A stretch of 51,931 nt of DNA from an uncultured Chloroflexus sp. (lineage in GTDB: Bacteria; Chloroflexota; Chloroflexia; Chloroflexales; Chloroflexaceae), in contig NZ_CAKZNK010000022.1 in assembly GCF_937129525.1 (NCBI RefSeq), positions 1-51,931 on the forward strand, written 5' to 3'. Positions 7,201-16,769 of the stretch are shown in pieces (the stretch's first letter is position 1; every line of letters begins with the position of its first letter). A program made the translations under genes and the position numbers. Below the pieces are notes generated by a model. That model did no database searches, had not been told where the DNA came from, and worked only from the letters and a program-made list of their open reading frames with translations.

Positions 7201-8232
7201 ATGACATGGGATCAAGGATTGCACAAAGCGACTACCGTGCTGACCGGCGAGCAGGGCACGCGCGAGTTGACCTATCTTGAGGCGATTCGAGCGGCGTTAC
7301 GCTACGAGATGCAGCGTGACCGCCGGGTACTGATTATGGGTGAGGACATCGGTGTCTACGGTGGCGCATTTAAGGTGACGCAGGGGCTGATCGAGGAGTT
7401 TGGCGAAGATCGGGTAATCGATACGCCAATGACCGAGCTGGCGATGCTCTACGCGGCGATTGGGATGTCGTTTGAGGGGTTTTTGCCGGTGGTAGAGATG
7501 CAGTTTGCCGATTTCATCTCAACCGGTTTCGACGCGATTGTGCAATTTGCCGCTACCAACCATTTTCGCTGGCGGCAACCGGTGCCGATTACCGTGCGCG
7601 CTCCTGGCGGTGGCGGCTTGCGCGCCGGCCCGTTCCACTCGCAATCGAACGAAGCGTGGTTTGTGCATACGCCTGGCCTCAAAGTCGTGGCGCCGGCTAC
7701 GCCCGCCGATGCTTACGGCCTCCTGCTGAGCGCTATTCGCGACCCGAATCCGGTTATCTACTACGAAACCAAGTATCTGTACCGCTCGCTCAAGGGTATG
7801 GTGCCGGAAGGCGATGCGCCGGTACCGATCGGGCAGGCTGCACTGCGTCGAAGTGGCGAAGAGTTGAGTATTATTGCTTACGGCGCGATGGTGCAAGAGG
7901 CGCTCAACGCGGCAACCGAGCTGGAGCGTGAAGGGCACAGCGTCGAAGTGCTCGATTTGCGCTCGCTCAAGCCGCTTGACGAAGCCGCTATCCTGGCTAC
8001 CGCGCGGAAAACCGGTAAAGTATTGATTGTGCATGAGGCCAATCGTACCTGCGGGGTTGGTGGCGAGGTGGCAGCGATCATTGCCGAGCGCGCGTTCGAG
8101 TATCTCGACGGGCCGATTACCCGGCTGGCGGCGCCTGATACGCCGGTTCCCTATAGCCCGCCGCTCGAAGACGCTTACCGACCCAATGCGGCGAAAATCC
8201 TGGCTGTTGCGCGCGAGTTGCTAGCCTATTAG
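7201..8232 (+). CDS. pdhB: 2-oxoacid (pyruvate) dehydrogenase E1 component, beta subunit
   Basis: Beta subunit of E1 (343 aa), pairing with the preceding gene as an alpha2-beta2 enzyme. ATG at 7201 follows CAGGAGGCAGCTC. The family start LTYLEAIRAALRYEMQRD is at about residues 23-41, followed by VLIMGEDIGVYGGAFKVTQG with the conserved Glu that activates TPP. Other conserved blocks are DTPMTELAM, VEMQFADFI, and RAPGGGGLRAGPFHSQS. The C-terminal domain contains the swivel domain that binds E2 (about residues 210-343, with EVLDLRSLKPLDEAAI). Length is normal, apart from about 20 extra N-terminal residues. The operon ends here: 219 bp with no gene separate it from mutS, and no terminator was recognised in that gap. 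Confidence 0.9.
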   Translation: MTWDQGLHKATTVLTGEQGTRELTYLEAIRAALRYEMQRDRRVLIMGEDIGVYGGAFKVTQGLIEEFGEDRVIDTPMTELAMLYAAIGMSFEGFLPVVEMQFADFISTGFDAIVQFAATNHFRWRQPVPITVRAPGGGGLRAGPFHSQSNEAWFVHTPGLKVVAPATPADAYGLLLSAIRDPNPVIYYETKYLYRSLKGMVPEGDAPVPIGQAALRRSGEELSIIAYGAMVQEALNAATELEREGHSVEVLDLRSLKPLDEAAILATARKTGKVLIVHEANRTCGVGGEVAAIIAERAFEYLDGPITRLAAPDTPVPYSPPLEDAYRPNAAKILAVARELLAY

Positions 8233-8451
8233 GGATGTAAGCGCGCCAACCCGAAGTGGTCGCGCCGGCCTGTCATCTGGTGGCGCAGATGCCTGCGCAT
8301 CTGTTTTCTGGCGCTATCGCTCTAAGAAGCTCTGATCTGGTTCGTTACGCCACGCCCGGCGAGCGGCAAAATGGTGCCGTCGCGATAACTGCTCGATAGA
8401 ATGTGCTATCATAGCCCAGATGCAACGGACAAGACAACATGATCAAAACCC

Positions 8452-11364
8452 ATGGCCGCCATTGAACTGCATGCATGGTATCGCCAATATCGCAAACTCA
8501 AAGAAGAGGCTGCAGACGCGATCCTGCTCTTTCGTTTCGGTGATTTTTACGAAACCTTTGACGATGACGCCAAGCTGATCGCGGAATTGCTTGACGTAAC
8601 GTTAACGCGCAAAGAATACGCGGTCGATAAACGCGCGCCGAAAGATCAGCAAAAGCTCTACGCGCCGATGGCAGGAATGCCGTATCACGCGGTTGATCGC
8701 TATGTGAGTGAGCTGGTTGCGCGCGGCTACCGTGTTGCCATTGCCGAGCAGTTAAGCGAGACCGAAGCAATGCGCAACGATACCCGGCCCCGTTCGGTCT
8801 ATGCTGCCGGGCTTACGCCGGTTGAGAGCAGCGGCAAGATGGTGCAGCGCGCAATTGTGCGTGTCATCACGCCGGGGACGGTAATCGATCCGGCGATGTT
8901 GCCCGATCGCAGCAATAACTATCTGGCCGCAGTGCTGGTGGAACAGGGAAAGGTGGGGTTGGCCTATGCCGATCTCTCTACTGGTGAGTTTGCAGCGGCT
9001 GAGTTTACCGACGCGCGCGCGTTGATCCAGTTGCAGGCCGAGCTGGCCCGGGTGCGACCAGCAGAGGTGCTGGTGCCTGACGATGAAGCGCTGCGGCTGC
9101 CGAATCTGACTCCAGTGCAGGCCCGGCTCAGTCAGGATTTGGCCCCATTAACCAGGGAAGAACGCGAGGCTTTGTTGCCCCACGAGCGAGTTGCGCGACG
9201 ACTGGAAGGGTCGAGCGCGGCCAGTTGGACGCAGGGACACGTGACCGAATGGCCGGCGTGGCGGTGGGAGCTGGCGACTGCCGCTGAAGTCGTGCGTGAA
9301 CAATTGGCGGTTGCTTCACTGGCGGTATGTGGCCTCGATGACCGGCCACTGGCCACCCGCGCTGCCGGGGCGCTGATCCAGTATGCGCAGACGACGCAGC
9401 GTCAGCGCGTGGGTCAACTGCGCTCGTTGCGGGTCTACCACACCAGCGCGTATATGCTGCTCGATCCACAAACGCGGCGCAATCTCGAACTGCTTGAGAG
9501 CAGTGGCAGGCAGGGGGCGAAAGCGTCGCTCATCGGCGTGCTTGACCGTACCTGTACGGCGATGGGCGCGCGCCTCCTGCGGCGCTGGATTACCCAACCG
9601 CTGATCGTGCTGGAACCGTTGCAGGTGCGACAGCATGCGGTAGCTCGACTGGTAGCCGAAACGATGGCCCGGTTAGAGGTGCGCTCGGCGCTGAACGAGT
9701 TGCCTGATATGGAACGAGCGTTAAACCGGATCGCGCAAGGGATCGCGGTGGCAACGCCGCGTGATATGACCCAGCTCCGGGCAGCATTGCGCAAGCTGTC
9801 GGCAGTGGCGCAGGCTGTTGAGCGTTTGCTTCCCGAACTGCTCGCGCCTGAAATGGCGGGTGAACCGGCGCTGACGCTTGATCTGTGCAGCGATGTGCTG
9901 GATTTGCTGGAACGCGCGCTCGATGAAGATCCGCCGGCGTTGCTCGGTTCATCGAACTATCTGCGCGCCGCCGAAGAGGGTGGCGAGCGACCTCGTCGCG
10001 TGATCCGGCCCGGCTACGACCAGCGGCTCGATTCGTTGATCAAAGCCAGTCGCCACGCGCAAGAGTTTATTGATCGCCTTGAAACCAAAGAGCGGGAACG
10101 CACCGGGATTCGCTCGCTGAAGGTGGGCTACAATCAGGTCTTTGGCTACTATATCGAGATCTCACGGGCAGTTGATGCCAAACTGATCCCGCCGCATTAC
10201 GAACGCAAACAGACCCTGGTCAATGCCGAACGTTACGTCACCGAAGAGCTGAAGTACTATGAAGGGCTGCTCAGCGATGCGCGCCTGAAGCTGGTTGATC
10301 TCGAACGCGACATCTTCCAGCATCTGTGTGAATCGATCCAGCAGCATCTTGATCGATTGCGCGCAACCGTAGCAGCGGTAGCACGGATCGATGCGCTGGC
10401 GGCGTTGGCCGAGGTTGCGGTGCGCGGGCGCTACGTTCAGCCAGTGTTGCGCGCCGATCGCGTCTTGCGGATCAAGCAGGGGCGTCATCCGGTCGTAGAG
10501 CGCGCGCTCGGCGAACCGTTTATCGGCAATGACATTGACCTTGATGGCGACAATGTGCAGATTTTGATTATCACCGGCCCGAACATGGCCGGCAAGAGCA
10601 CCTTCTTGCGCCAGGTGGCACTCATTACGCTGATGGCGCAGATTGGTTCGTTCGTGCCGGCTGATGAAGCAGAGATTGGGCTGGTGGATCGCATCTTCAC
10701 CCGAATCGGGGCGCAAGATGACATTGCCACTGGTCAGAGCACCTTCATGGTTGAGATGACCGAGACTGCGGCCCTGTTGATGCAGAGCACACCGCGCTCG
10801 CTGATTATTCTTGACGAAGTTGGACGTGGTACCAGCACCTACGACGGGATGGCAATCGCGCGGGCAGTGGTAGAGTATATTCACGACGATCCCCGGTTAG
10901 GTTGTCGTACTCTCTTTGCGACTCACTATCACGAGTTGACTGCGCTTGAGGAGACATTGGCGCGGGTGCGCAACTATCATATGGCGGCAGTCGAGCGTGA
11001 TGGTCGGGTGGTCTTTCTACACGAACTGCGGCGTGGTGGCGCTGACCGATCGTATGGAATCCACGTGGCCGAGCTGGCCGGTATTCCGGCGCCGGTGATT
11101 CGGCGGGCCACCGCTCTGCTGGCCGAGCTGGAAGGGCGCGCTGCAACAGCGTCGTCGGTTACGCATCATGAACAGGTTGAGCCGGTAGCGGTCATTGCGC
11201 CACCGCCAACCCGCTCACCGGTAGCAGAAATACAACTGTCGTTCTTTGATCTTGCCCCGCATCCGGTGGTAGAGTATTTGCGACGACTACGGATCGAAGA
11301 GCTGACCCCATTAGAGGCATTAAACCGGCTGGCCGAGTTGCAGCGGTTAGCCGATCAAAAATAG
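8452..11364 (+). CDS. mutS: DNA mismatch repair protein MutS
   Basis: Mismatch-recognition ATPase, 970 aa, slightly longer than the usual about 850-900 aa. The ATG at 8452 lacks a clear ribosome site, but family alignment supports it: the mismatch-reading Phe-x-Glu motif is at GDFYETF (Phe32, Glu34), close to its usual position. The lever and clamp domains follow in the middle third (for example RRNLELLESSGRQGAKASLI). The Walker A motif is GPNMAGKST (709-717) and Walker B is LIILDEVGRGTS with Asp788-Glu789. The signature FATHYHEL lies after it. The C-terminal about 60 residues carry the beta-clamp-like sequence IQLSFFDL, which fits the QLsLF-type clamp-binding motif. It is followed after 18 bp by ribF, so the two are probably cotranscribed. 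No mutL is in the window. Confidence 0.97.
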   Translation: MAAIELHAWYRQYRKLKEEAADAILLFRFGDFYETFDDDAKLIAELLDVTLTRKEYAVDKRAPKDQQKLYAPMAGMPYHAVDRYVSELVARGYRVAIAEQLSETEAMRNDTRPRSVYAAGLTPVESSGKMVQRAIVRVITPGTVIDPAMLPDRSNNYLAAVLVEQGKVGLAYADLSTGEFAAAEFTDARALIQLQAELARVRPAEVLVPDDEALRLPNLTPVQARLSQDLAPLTREEREALLPHERVARRLEGSSAASWTQGHVTEWPAWRWELATAAEVVREQLAVASLAVCGLDDRPLATRAAGALIQYAQTTQRQRVGQLRSLRVYHTSAYMLLDPQTRRNLELLESSGRQGAKASLIGVLDRTCTAMGARLLRRWITQPLIVLEPLQVRQHAVARLVAETMARLEVRSALNELPDMERALNRIAQGIAVATPRDMTQLRAALRKLSAVAQAVERLLPELLAPEMAGEPALTLDLCSDVLDLLERALDEDPPALLGSSNYLRAAEEGGERPRRVIRPGYDQRLDSLIKASRHAQEFIDRLETKERERTGIRSLKVGYNQVFGYYIEISRAVDAKLIPPHYERKQTLVNAERYVTEELKYYEGLLSDARLKLVDLERDIFQHLCESIQQHLDRLRATVAAVARIDALAALAEVAVRGRYVQPVLRADRVLRIKQGRHPVVERALGEPFIGNDIDLDGDNVQILIITGPNMAGKSTFLRQVALITLMAQIGSFVPADEAEIGLVDRIFTRIGAQDDIATGQSTFMVEMTETAALLMQSTPRSLIILDEVGRGTSTYDGMAIARAVVEYIHDDPRLGCRTLFATHYHELTALEETLARVRNYHMAAVERDGRVVFLHELRRGGADRSYGIHVAELAGIPAPVIRRATALLAELEGRAATASSVTHHEQVEPVAVIAPPPTRSPVAEIQLSFFDLAPHPVVEYLRRLRIEELTPLEALNRLAELQRLADQK

Positions 11365-11382
11365 AAACGGAGCAAGAGTCCT

Positions 11383-12318
11383 GTGCAGATTGCCCGCGAT
11401 CTGACCCCCGGCCTGGCCAGCCGGGCGACCGTCTTGACCATTGGCCGTTTTGATGGTGTCCACCTCGGCCATCAACAACTTATTCGCACAACTGTCGAAC
11501 GCGCGCGCGCGCTCGATATGCTAAGCGCTGTGCTGACGTGGGAACCACATCCGCGCGCTGTGCTCCAGCCTGGTCAGCCATTGCAATTACTCAGTGATCT
11601 TGATGAAAAGATTGAACAGATTCAACGGCTTGAGCCGGACATCCTGATCGTTGCGCCATTTACCGATGAGATTCGCCGACTGACAGCGGCTGAATATCTG
11701 ACACGAATTTGCGCGGCATTGCCGGTGCGCGAGATCTGGGTAGGAGAAGATTTCGCGATGGGGCGGGGCCGTGAGGGTGATATTCCGCGTTTGATGGAGA
11801 TTGGGCGCGAGATGGGTTTTGCAGTCGGCGCGTTGAGCAAGTATACCGTGGCCGGCATTCCGGTCAGCTCATCGCGTATCCGTGAACTGGTGCTGGCAGG
11901 GAATGTTGCTGGCGCGGGTGCATTGCTCGGTCGTCCCTTTGCCTTGCGCGGGATTGTTGCTCGTGGCGACGGACGTGGTCGCCAGATCGGTTTTCCCACT
12001 GCCAATGTGCAGGTGAGCAATGATGTGGCGCTGCCGGCGAATGGCGTTTATGCCTGCCGGGTCAGGTTGGTTTCAGGTGAGATGGTACCGGCGGTGACGA
12101 ATATTGGTGTGCGCCCGACATTTGACGGCACTCGGCGAGTGGTTGAGGCCCATCTACTCGATTGGGAGGGTGATCTGTACGATCAGGTGTTGCGGGTCGA
12201 ACTGTTGATGCGCTTGCGGAACGAACGCAAATTCAGCAGCGTGAATGAACTGGTTGCCCAGATTCGTCAAGATGTGCTGGAAGCGCGCGCAATGCTCGGG
12301 TTGCCCAACACCGGGTGA
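11383..12318 (+). CDS. ribF: Bifunctional riboflavin kinase / FAD synthetase
   Basis: Cytoplasmic enzyme (311 aa) that phosphorylates riboflavin to FMN and adenylates FMN to FAD. It starts with GTG at 11383 (CGGAGC upstream), 18 bp after mutS. The N-terminal FAD-synthetase domain (about residues 15-170) has the nucleotidyltransferase motif IGRFDGVHLGHQ, the later TWEPHP block and the ISSSRIR-like motif as VSSSRIRELV. The C-terminal riboflavin kinase domain (about 180-305) shows GRQIGFPTANV, the flavin/ATP-binding PTAN motif, and ends with LRNERKFSSVNELVAQI, typical of RibF. Length and domain order are standard. Confidence 0.96.
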   Translation: MQIARDLTPGLASRATVLTIGRFDGVHLGHQQLIRTTVERARALDMLSAVLTWEPHPRAVLQPGQPLQLLSDLDEKIEQIQRLEPDILIVAPFTDEIRRLTAAEYLTRICAALPVREIWVGEDFAMGRGREGDIPRLMEIGREMGFAVGALSKYTVAGIPVSSSRIRELVLAGNVAGAGALLGRPFALRGIVARGDGRGRQIGFPTANVQVSNDVALPANGVYACRVRLVSGEMVPAVTNIGVRPTFDGTRRVVEAHLLDWEGDLYDQVLRVELLMRLRNERKFSSVNELVAQIRQDVLEARAMLGLPNTG

Positions 12319-12325
12319 TAAGCGA

Positions 12326-12361
12326 GTGCCCGGCAACCCATAATCATGGTTGGTCGGGCAC
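12326..12361 (+). terminator. Imperfect hairpin downstream of ribF
   Basis: GTGCCCG (12326-12332) pairs with CGGGCAC (12355-12361), with a further interrupted inner stem. It begins 8 bp after the ribF stop. There is no T run, so the call as terminator is moderate. Confidence 0.45.
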
Positions 12362-12413
12362 ATTGGCGCTTCATCTCTTTGCGGCGGTTTCAAATGTCGT
12401 GTCATCTGAGTCA

Positions 12414-12441
12414 ACCCAGGCACGGGATCCCGTGTCTGGGT
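12414..12441. terminator. 28-bp near-perfect palindrome between convergent genes
   Basis: A self-complementary block with 13 Watson-Crick pairs and one G-T pair, centred on GGGATCCC, lies between the ribF and SDR stops. Its position suits a bidirectional terminator or 3'-end hairpin. A protein-binding palindrome cannot be excluded. No T run is present. Confidence 0.4.
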
Positions 12442-12474
12442 CATAGCGCATCACTACCACAACCGTAACCGCCG

Positions 12475-13233
12475 TTAGCGTGCCGTCCATCCCAGAGCAA
12501 TTTCGTACACCGAGCCGGTAATTGCGCTGGCAGCATCAGAGCACAGGAACGCTGCTAACCCGGCTACTTCAGCCGGCTCGATCAGGCGCTTGATCGCTGC
12601 CGGTTCGAGCATCACCTTCTCGATCACCTGATCTTCGGGAATACCGCGCGTGCGGGCCTGATCGGCAATCTGTTTTTCAACCAGCGGTGTGCGCACATAG
12701 GCCGGCGCAATCAGATTGACGGTAATGCCATAAGGCCCACCCTCAAGCGCAGCGGTACGGGTAAGGCCGAGCAAGCCGTGCTTGGCCGAAATATAGGCGC
12801 TCTTGAAGGGTGAAGCGCGCAGGCTATGCACCGAGCCGATATTGACAATGCGACCGCGCCTATTGGATTTCATGCCCGGCCAGACATACTTCGTCAGACG
12901 GAAAGGAGCGGTAAGCATCACCGCGATCATCGTTTCCCAGCGATCCTCGGGAAAATCTTCAATCGAATCGATATGCTGGAAACCGGCGTTGTTGATCAGC
13001 GCATCGACGCGGCCATACGTGTCAAGAGCTGCATCGACAGTAGCCCGACAACCAGCCTGTGTTGCGAGATCGGCACCGACAAAGATTCCTCCCAATCGCT
13101 CGGCAGCCGCTTCGCCTGCCGGATTAGGCAAATCGACCATCACCACGCGATACCCGTCAGCGGCGAAGCGTTCAGCGCACGCCAGACCAATCCCGCTGGC
13201 AGCGCCGGTAATCAGCGCCACATACTCGCTCAT
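12475..13233 (-). CDS. Short-chain dehydrogenase, 3-hydroxybutyrate-dehydrogenase-like
   Basis: NAD-dependent short-chain dehydrogenase (252 aa), most like D-3-hydroxybutyrate dehydrogenases. ATG at 13233 follows GAGGAGGTTGCAGG. The classical SDR features are all present: the cofactor loop TGAASGIG (residues 9-16), NNAG (81-84), catalytic Ser134, Tyr147 and Lys151 in the order S...YxxxK. The blocks [20 protein letters not shown] and [20 protein letters not shown] are characteristic of the 3-hydroxybutyrate dehydrogenase group. It would interconvert 3-hydroxybutyrate and acetoacetate, which fits an organism that stores polyhydroxybutyrate, but no PHB genes are adjacent. Substrate assignment rests on similarity to family blocks I remember, not on a search. 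Confidence 0.85.
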   Translation of the reverse strand: MSEYVALITGAASGIGLACAERFAADGYRVVMVDLPNPAGEAAAERLGGIFVGADLATQAGCRATVDAALDTYGRVDALINNAGFQHIDSIEDFPEDRWETMIAVMLTAPFRLTKYVWPGMKSNRRGRIVNIGSVHSLRASPFKSAYISAKHGLLGLTRTAALEGGPYGITVNLIAPAYVRTPLVEKQIADQARTRGIPEDQVIEKVMLEPAAIKRLIEPAEVAGLAAFLCSDAASAITGSVYEIALGWTAR

Positions 13234-13286
13234 CCTGCAACCTCCTCTGGCACATCCGCAATCCGCTTTATTGTATCATAGTAGTT

Positions 13287-13970
13287 TCAGGATCCCGCGC
13301 GACCGATCTCAAATTCATTTGCCCGTTGCAATGCGGCGCGGATAGCCGCCACGATTGCGGCTGGCGGTTGCTCGGCATCAATGTAGTGGGTCAGGTTGCG
13401 GGTGGCGTAGAAATGAAGGATGGGCGCCGTCTCGTATTCGTAGAGATGTAGCCGTGCCTTAATCACTGCCGGTTGATCATCGTCGCGTTGAATGAGCACA
13501 CCGCCGCGCGCCAGACATTCTGCTACCATCGCTGTATCGTCGATATGCAACGTTATATTGTTTCCATCTGGAGTGCGACACACGCGACGACCACTTAATC
13601 GATGCATGATGGTGTCTTCGCTGAGATCCAGCACGATGATCGCGTCAACCTGGCGACCGTGTTCGGCCAGAATGGTGTCAAGTAACTTCGCCTGGGTAAT
13701 AGTGCGCGGAAACCCATCGAGGAGACACGGTTGTGATGGAGGGATGTCGCGCAACCACGATCGCAGTAAATCGGCCATCAACGAGTCGGGTGCGAGCTGA
13801 CCTTGGGTGAGCAACTGCTCGATCTGTTTCCCGATCGGACTCTGGGCCTGAATTTCCGCTCGCAAACGCTGGCCGGTGGCGATAATAGCCATACCCGTTT
13901 CCTGGGCCAGTTGGGTCGCAATCGTGGTTTTGCCGGCACCTGGCGGGCCAATAAGGAGCACTGTTTGCAT
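13287..13970 (-). CDS. Adenylate-kinase-like nucleoside monophosphate kinase
   Basis: P-loop kinase (227 aa) of the adenylate kinase family. The start at 13970 is chosen over an upstream in-frame start because MQTVLLIGPPGAGKTT then aligns with the family and AAGGGGGCGTCT precedes it. The P-loop is GPPGAGKTT (8-16). The NMP-binding segment is IIATGQRLRAEIQ, where family members usually have STGDMLR. The DGFPRTITQA block is intact. The LID region is GRRVCRTPDGNN followed by a loop without the zinc-binding Cys set, so it is a LID of the non-zinc type but longer than minimal. Arg residues at IQRDDDQPAVIKARL match the conserved RxDD block. It may be the main adenylate kinase or a paralog, because adk usually lies in the ribosomal-protein cluster, which is not here. 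Confidence 0.8.
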   Translation of the reverse strand: MQTVLLIGPPGAGKTTIATQLAQETGMAIIATGQRLRAEIQAQSPIGKQIEQLLTQGQLAPDSLMADLLRSWLRDIPPSQPCLLDGFPRTITQAKLLDTILAEHGRQVDAIIVLDLSEDTIMHRLSGRRVCRTPDGNNITLHIDDTAMVAECLARGGVLIQRDDDQPAVIKARLHLYEYETAPILHFYATRNLTHYIDAEQPPAAIVAAIRAALQRANEFEIGRAGS

Positions 13971-14120
13971 AGACGCCCCCTTATGGTAAAGAGCTGATGG
14001 CCTGCACACCTGTGACCTGTGACAACCACTCGATTGCTCTGATGACAGGTCTGGCTAGAGGAGCGCAGACGAATTGTCCGCTACATCTCTGGCTAGCTGT
14101 TGCTCAAGTTTCGGTGCCGG

Positions 14121-16676
14121 TTAGTTTGAAACCCGAGCAATCGCATCATCGATCCCAAAATAATTGGCGTTCAACCGCTTTGTCTCAAGAAAAGCCGCCA
14201 GCGCCTCGGCGCGCCGTCCCTGTTCTTCATAGGTGCGCCCTAACCCGAAGTGGGCATCGGCATAGGTTGGATCAAGCTCGATAGCGCGCCTGAACATTGG
14301 TTCCGCTTCATCGTAGCGATTGCTGAGAAAGAGACTCCAGCCCAGACCGTTAAAGATCTCTTCTTCCTGATCGTCGAGCTGGCGCGCGATTTCAAAAGCG
14401 GCGATCGACTCTGCGTAACGCTCCTGATATTGCAGGATCCAGCCGAGGCCGTTATGCGCCGATGCCAGATAGTTGTCGCGGTCGATAGCGGCTCGATAAG
14501 CCGCTTCTGCCTGCTGGTAGAGCGTAGTTTGTTCGGTTTGATCGTCGCTGTTGAATCCGGCAAACAGACTTGCCTCTCCCAGATAGACATGCGCAGTGGC
14601 CGAATGTGGATTGATGTCGGTAGCCTGCTGGAAGTAGTCAATAGCAGTCTGCCAGTCGCCATCATCGAAAGCGATGCGACCTAACCCGATCAAGGCCAGG
14701 CTTTCGTCAGCATTCAATTCAAGCGCCTGCGAAAATGCCTGCTGCGCCTCCTGGATCCGATCTTTGAAGTAGGCGACCCAACCCAACCCGGCTTGAGCCG
14801 GGCTAAAGGTGGGATCGATTTCAAGCGCGGCGCTGAATTCGGCGGCGGCGACCTCTTGATCGTCGCTGACACTGAGGTAGATGGTTGCCAGCTCATAGTG
14901 GAAAAATGCCAGCGTCGGATACTGGTCAATGGCGGCTTCGACACTGGAGATGGCTTGTTCAAGCAGGTTCGGATCGCTGCTGAGCCGAAAGTCTTGCCCG
15001 AATGCCCAACCGATCAGGGCCTGCGCGAGGGCGCGATCGAGTGGATCGGCGGCGGCAAGGCGATCTTCCGCGTTGCCAATCGCTGTGAAAGCCTGCGTCA
15101 TGAGATCGTTATCGCGACTATCAGCCGCGTTTGAAGCCAGCACGGCAGCATGCAAAGCGTGGCCGAGAGCAACATCGCTGTTGGTCGCGATAGCGCGTTG
15201 ACTTGAAGCGAGCGCTTGCGCCACATCACCCAACTGAAAGTAGGCATAACCGGCAATGGCATGGCCGATAGCTTGATCCCGAGAATCGGTCGCGCGAGTC
15301 AACGCTTCGGTAGCGGTAATAGCCTCTTGCCATTGGCCCTGCGCCAGCAGTGTGCCTGCCAGGCGAGCATGAGCTGTCATATTTGTGGGGGTTTCAGCAA
15401 CCGCCGAGCGGTAGACCGCAATCGCCTCAGCCAGGCCTCCCGCGCGAGTCAGCGCCGCATCACCTTCGGCAATGAGTGTGGTCGCTTTGTCTGGTGTTGG
15501 TTCTGAGCCGCGCGACAGAAAAAAGGCAATTCCCCCGCCACCAAGCAGTAATACGACAATGATGAACCCAACAATCATTCCCACCCGCGATCGAGAACTG
15601 GTTTTTGATTGTGGGGTAGTTGGTATATCGAACGGGTTGGGCACCGGGACTGTTGCTGGAGTGGTATCGGTATACGGATGTGCAGCCGGTGTTGCACTCT
15701 TCTGGACGTAAACCGGTGGCGGGGGGGCGGGCTGACCGTAGGCCGGTGGCGGGGTGGAACCGGCCCGAAGTGGCGTGTTGCCGGCTACAGCCGGTATGCC
15801 ACGCTGAGGCGTGAGCGGTCGACTCAATTCACTCTCGCTCATCCCAACCGCCTGACGCAGCGCAGCCACCATCTCGCTTGCGGAGGCAAAACGGGCTTCC
15901 GGTTTGCGGGCCAGGGCGCGCATAATCACATCTTCTACTGCCGGCGGCAGATCGCCGCGCACATCGCGTGGCGGGATCGGCGCATGAACGAGACGCGCCG
16001 CCAGCATTGCCATCGGTGTTTCGGCTTTGAAAGGAAAGGCGCCGGTCAACAGTTCGTAGAGCATGACACCGAGGGCGTAAATATCGGTTGGTGGGCCGAC
16101 ATTGGGCAATCCCTGGGCCTGTTCGGGTGACATATACTCTGGCGTTCCCATGACCGTACCGGCCATCGTTAATCCACCAGCGCTGCTGCCCACACCACGA
16201 GCAAGACCGAAATCGGTGAGGTAGATCCAGCCATCATCGGTGATCATCACGTTTGATGGCTTAATATCGCGGTGAATGATGCCCTGCCGGTGAGCGTAAT
16301 CAAGCGCTTCACCCACCTGCGCCAGAATCTGCGCTGCGCGCGCGATCGGCAATGCGCCTTCTTGTTCGAGCACCTGCTTGAGCGTGCGCCCTTTGATAAA
16401 CTTCATTGCGATGTAGTGGTAACCGGCTACCTCGCCGACTTCGTAAATCGGCATAATGTGGGGATGTTCTAACTGGGCGGCGCTCCGCGCCTCTTGCCGG
16501 AAGCGCGCGATATAGCTTTGATCACTGGTCAAACTTGGCGGTAGAATCTTTAGCGCCACAATCCGATCCAGATCGGTCTGGCGGGCTTTGTACACAACCG
16601 CCATTCCGCCACGTCCCAATTCAGACAAGATCTCGAACCGACCGAGAGTCTGACCAACAAGTGACACATCGCTCAT
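14121..16676 (-). CDS. Membrane-anchored serine/threonine protein kinase with TPR repeats
   Basis: PknB-type (Hanks) Ser/Thr kinase, 851 aa. The kinase domain (about residues 12-275) has all active-site motifs: glycine loop LGRGGMAVVY, Lys43 in VALKIL, Glu62 in the C helix, HRDIKPSN with Asp137, DFG at 155-157, and the activation-loop end GTPEYMSPEQ. A Pro/Ala/Thr-rich linker (about 290-355) leads to one transmembrane helix (about 366-388, MIVGFIIVVLLLGGGGIAFF). The outer part (about 395-851) consists of tandem TPR-like repeats, for example AQAGLGWVAYFKDRIQEAQQ and THFGLGRTYEEQGRRAEALA-like units. A sensor domain made of TPRs suggests protein-protein signalling at the cell surface. The ATG at 16676 has only a distant GGAG. 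No partner phosphatase is adjacent. Target unknown. Confidence 0.93.
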   Translation of the reverse strand: MSDVSLVGQTLGRFEILSELGRGGMAVVYKARQTDLDRIVALKILPPSLTSDQSYIARFRQEARSAAQLEHPHIMPIYEVGEVAGYHYIAMKFIKGRTLKQVLEQEGALPIARAAQILAQVGEALDYAHRQGIIHRDIKPSNVMITDDGWIYLTDFGLARGVGSSAGGLTMAGTVMGTPEYMSPEQAQGLPNVGPPTDIYALGVMLYELLTGAFPFKAETPMAMLAARLVHAPIPPRDVRGDLPPAVEDVIMRALARKPEARFASASEMVAALRQAVGMSESELSRPLTPQRGIPAVAGNTPLRAGSTPPPAYGQPAPPPPVYVQKSATPAAHPYTDTTPATVPVPNPFDIPTTPQSKTSSRSRVGMIVGFIIVVLLLGGGGIAFFLSRGSEPTPDKATTLIAEGDAALTRAGGLAEAIAVYRSAVAETPTNMTAHARLAGTLLAQGQWQEAITATEALTRATDSRDQAIGHAIAGYAYFQLGDVAQALASSQRAIATNSDVALGHALHAAVLASNAADSRDNDLMTQAFTAIGNAEDRLAAADPLDRALAQALIGWAFGQDFRLSSDPNLLEQAISSVEAAIDQYPTLAFFHYELATIYLSVSDDQEVAAAEFSAALEIDPTFSPAQAGLGWVAYFKDRIQEAQQAFSQALELNADESLALIGLGRIAFDDGDWQTAIDYFQQATDINPHSATAHVYLGEASLFAGFNSDDQTEQTTLYQQAEAAYRAAIDRDNYLASAHNGLGWILQYQERYAESIAAFEIARQLDDQEEEIFNGLGWSLFLSNRYDEAEPMFRRAIELDPTYADAHFGLGRTYEEQGRRAEALAAFLETKRLNANYFGIDDAIARVSN

Positions 16677-16769
16677 AAGACGATTGCTCGCTCTCCAGCG
16701 TAGAGCATCATGCGCTCGCGGGTAAACACTATCTGCCCGAGTAGATCATGTCGTCGAGTCGATAAACGA

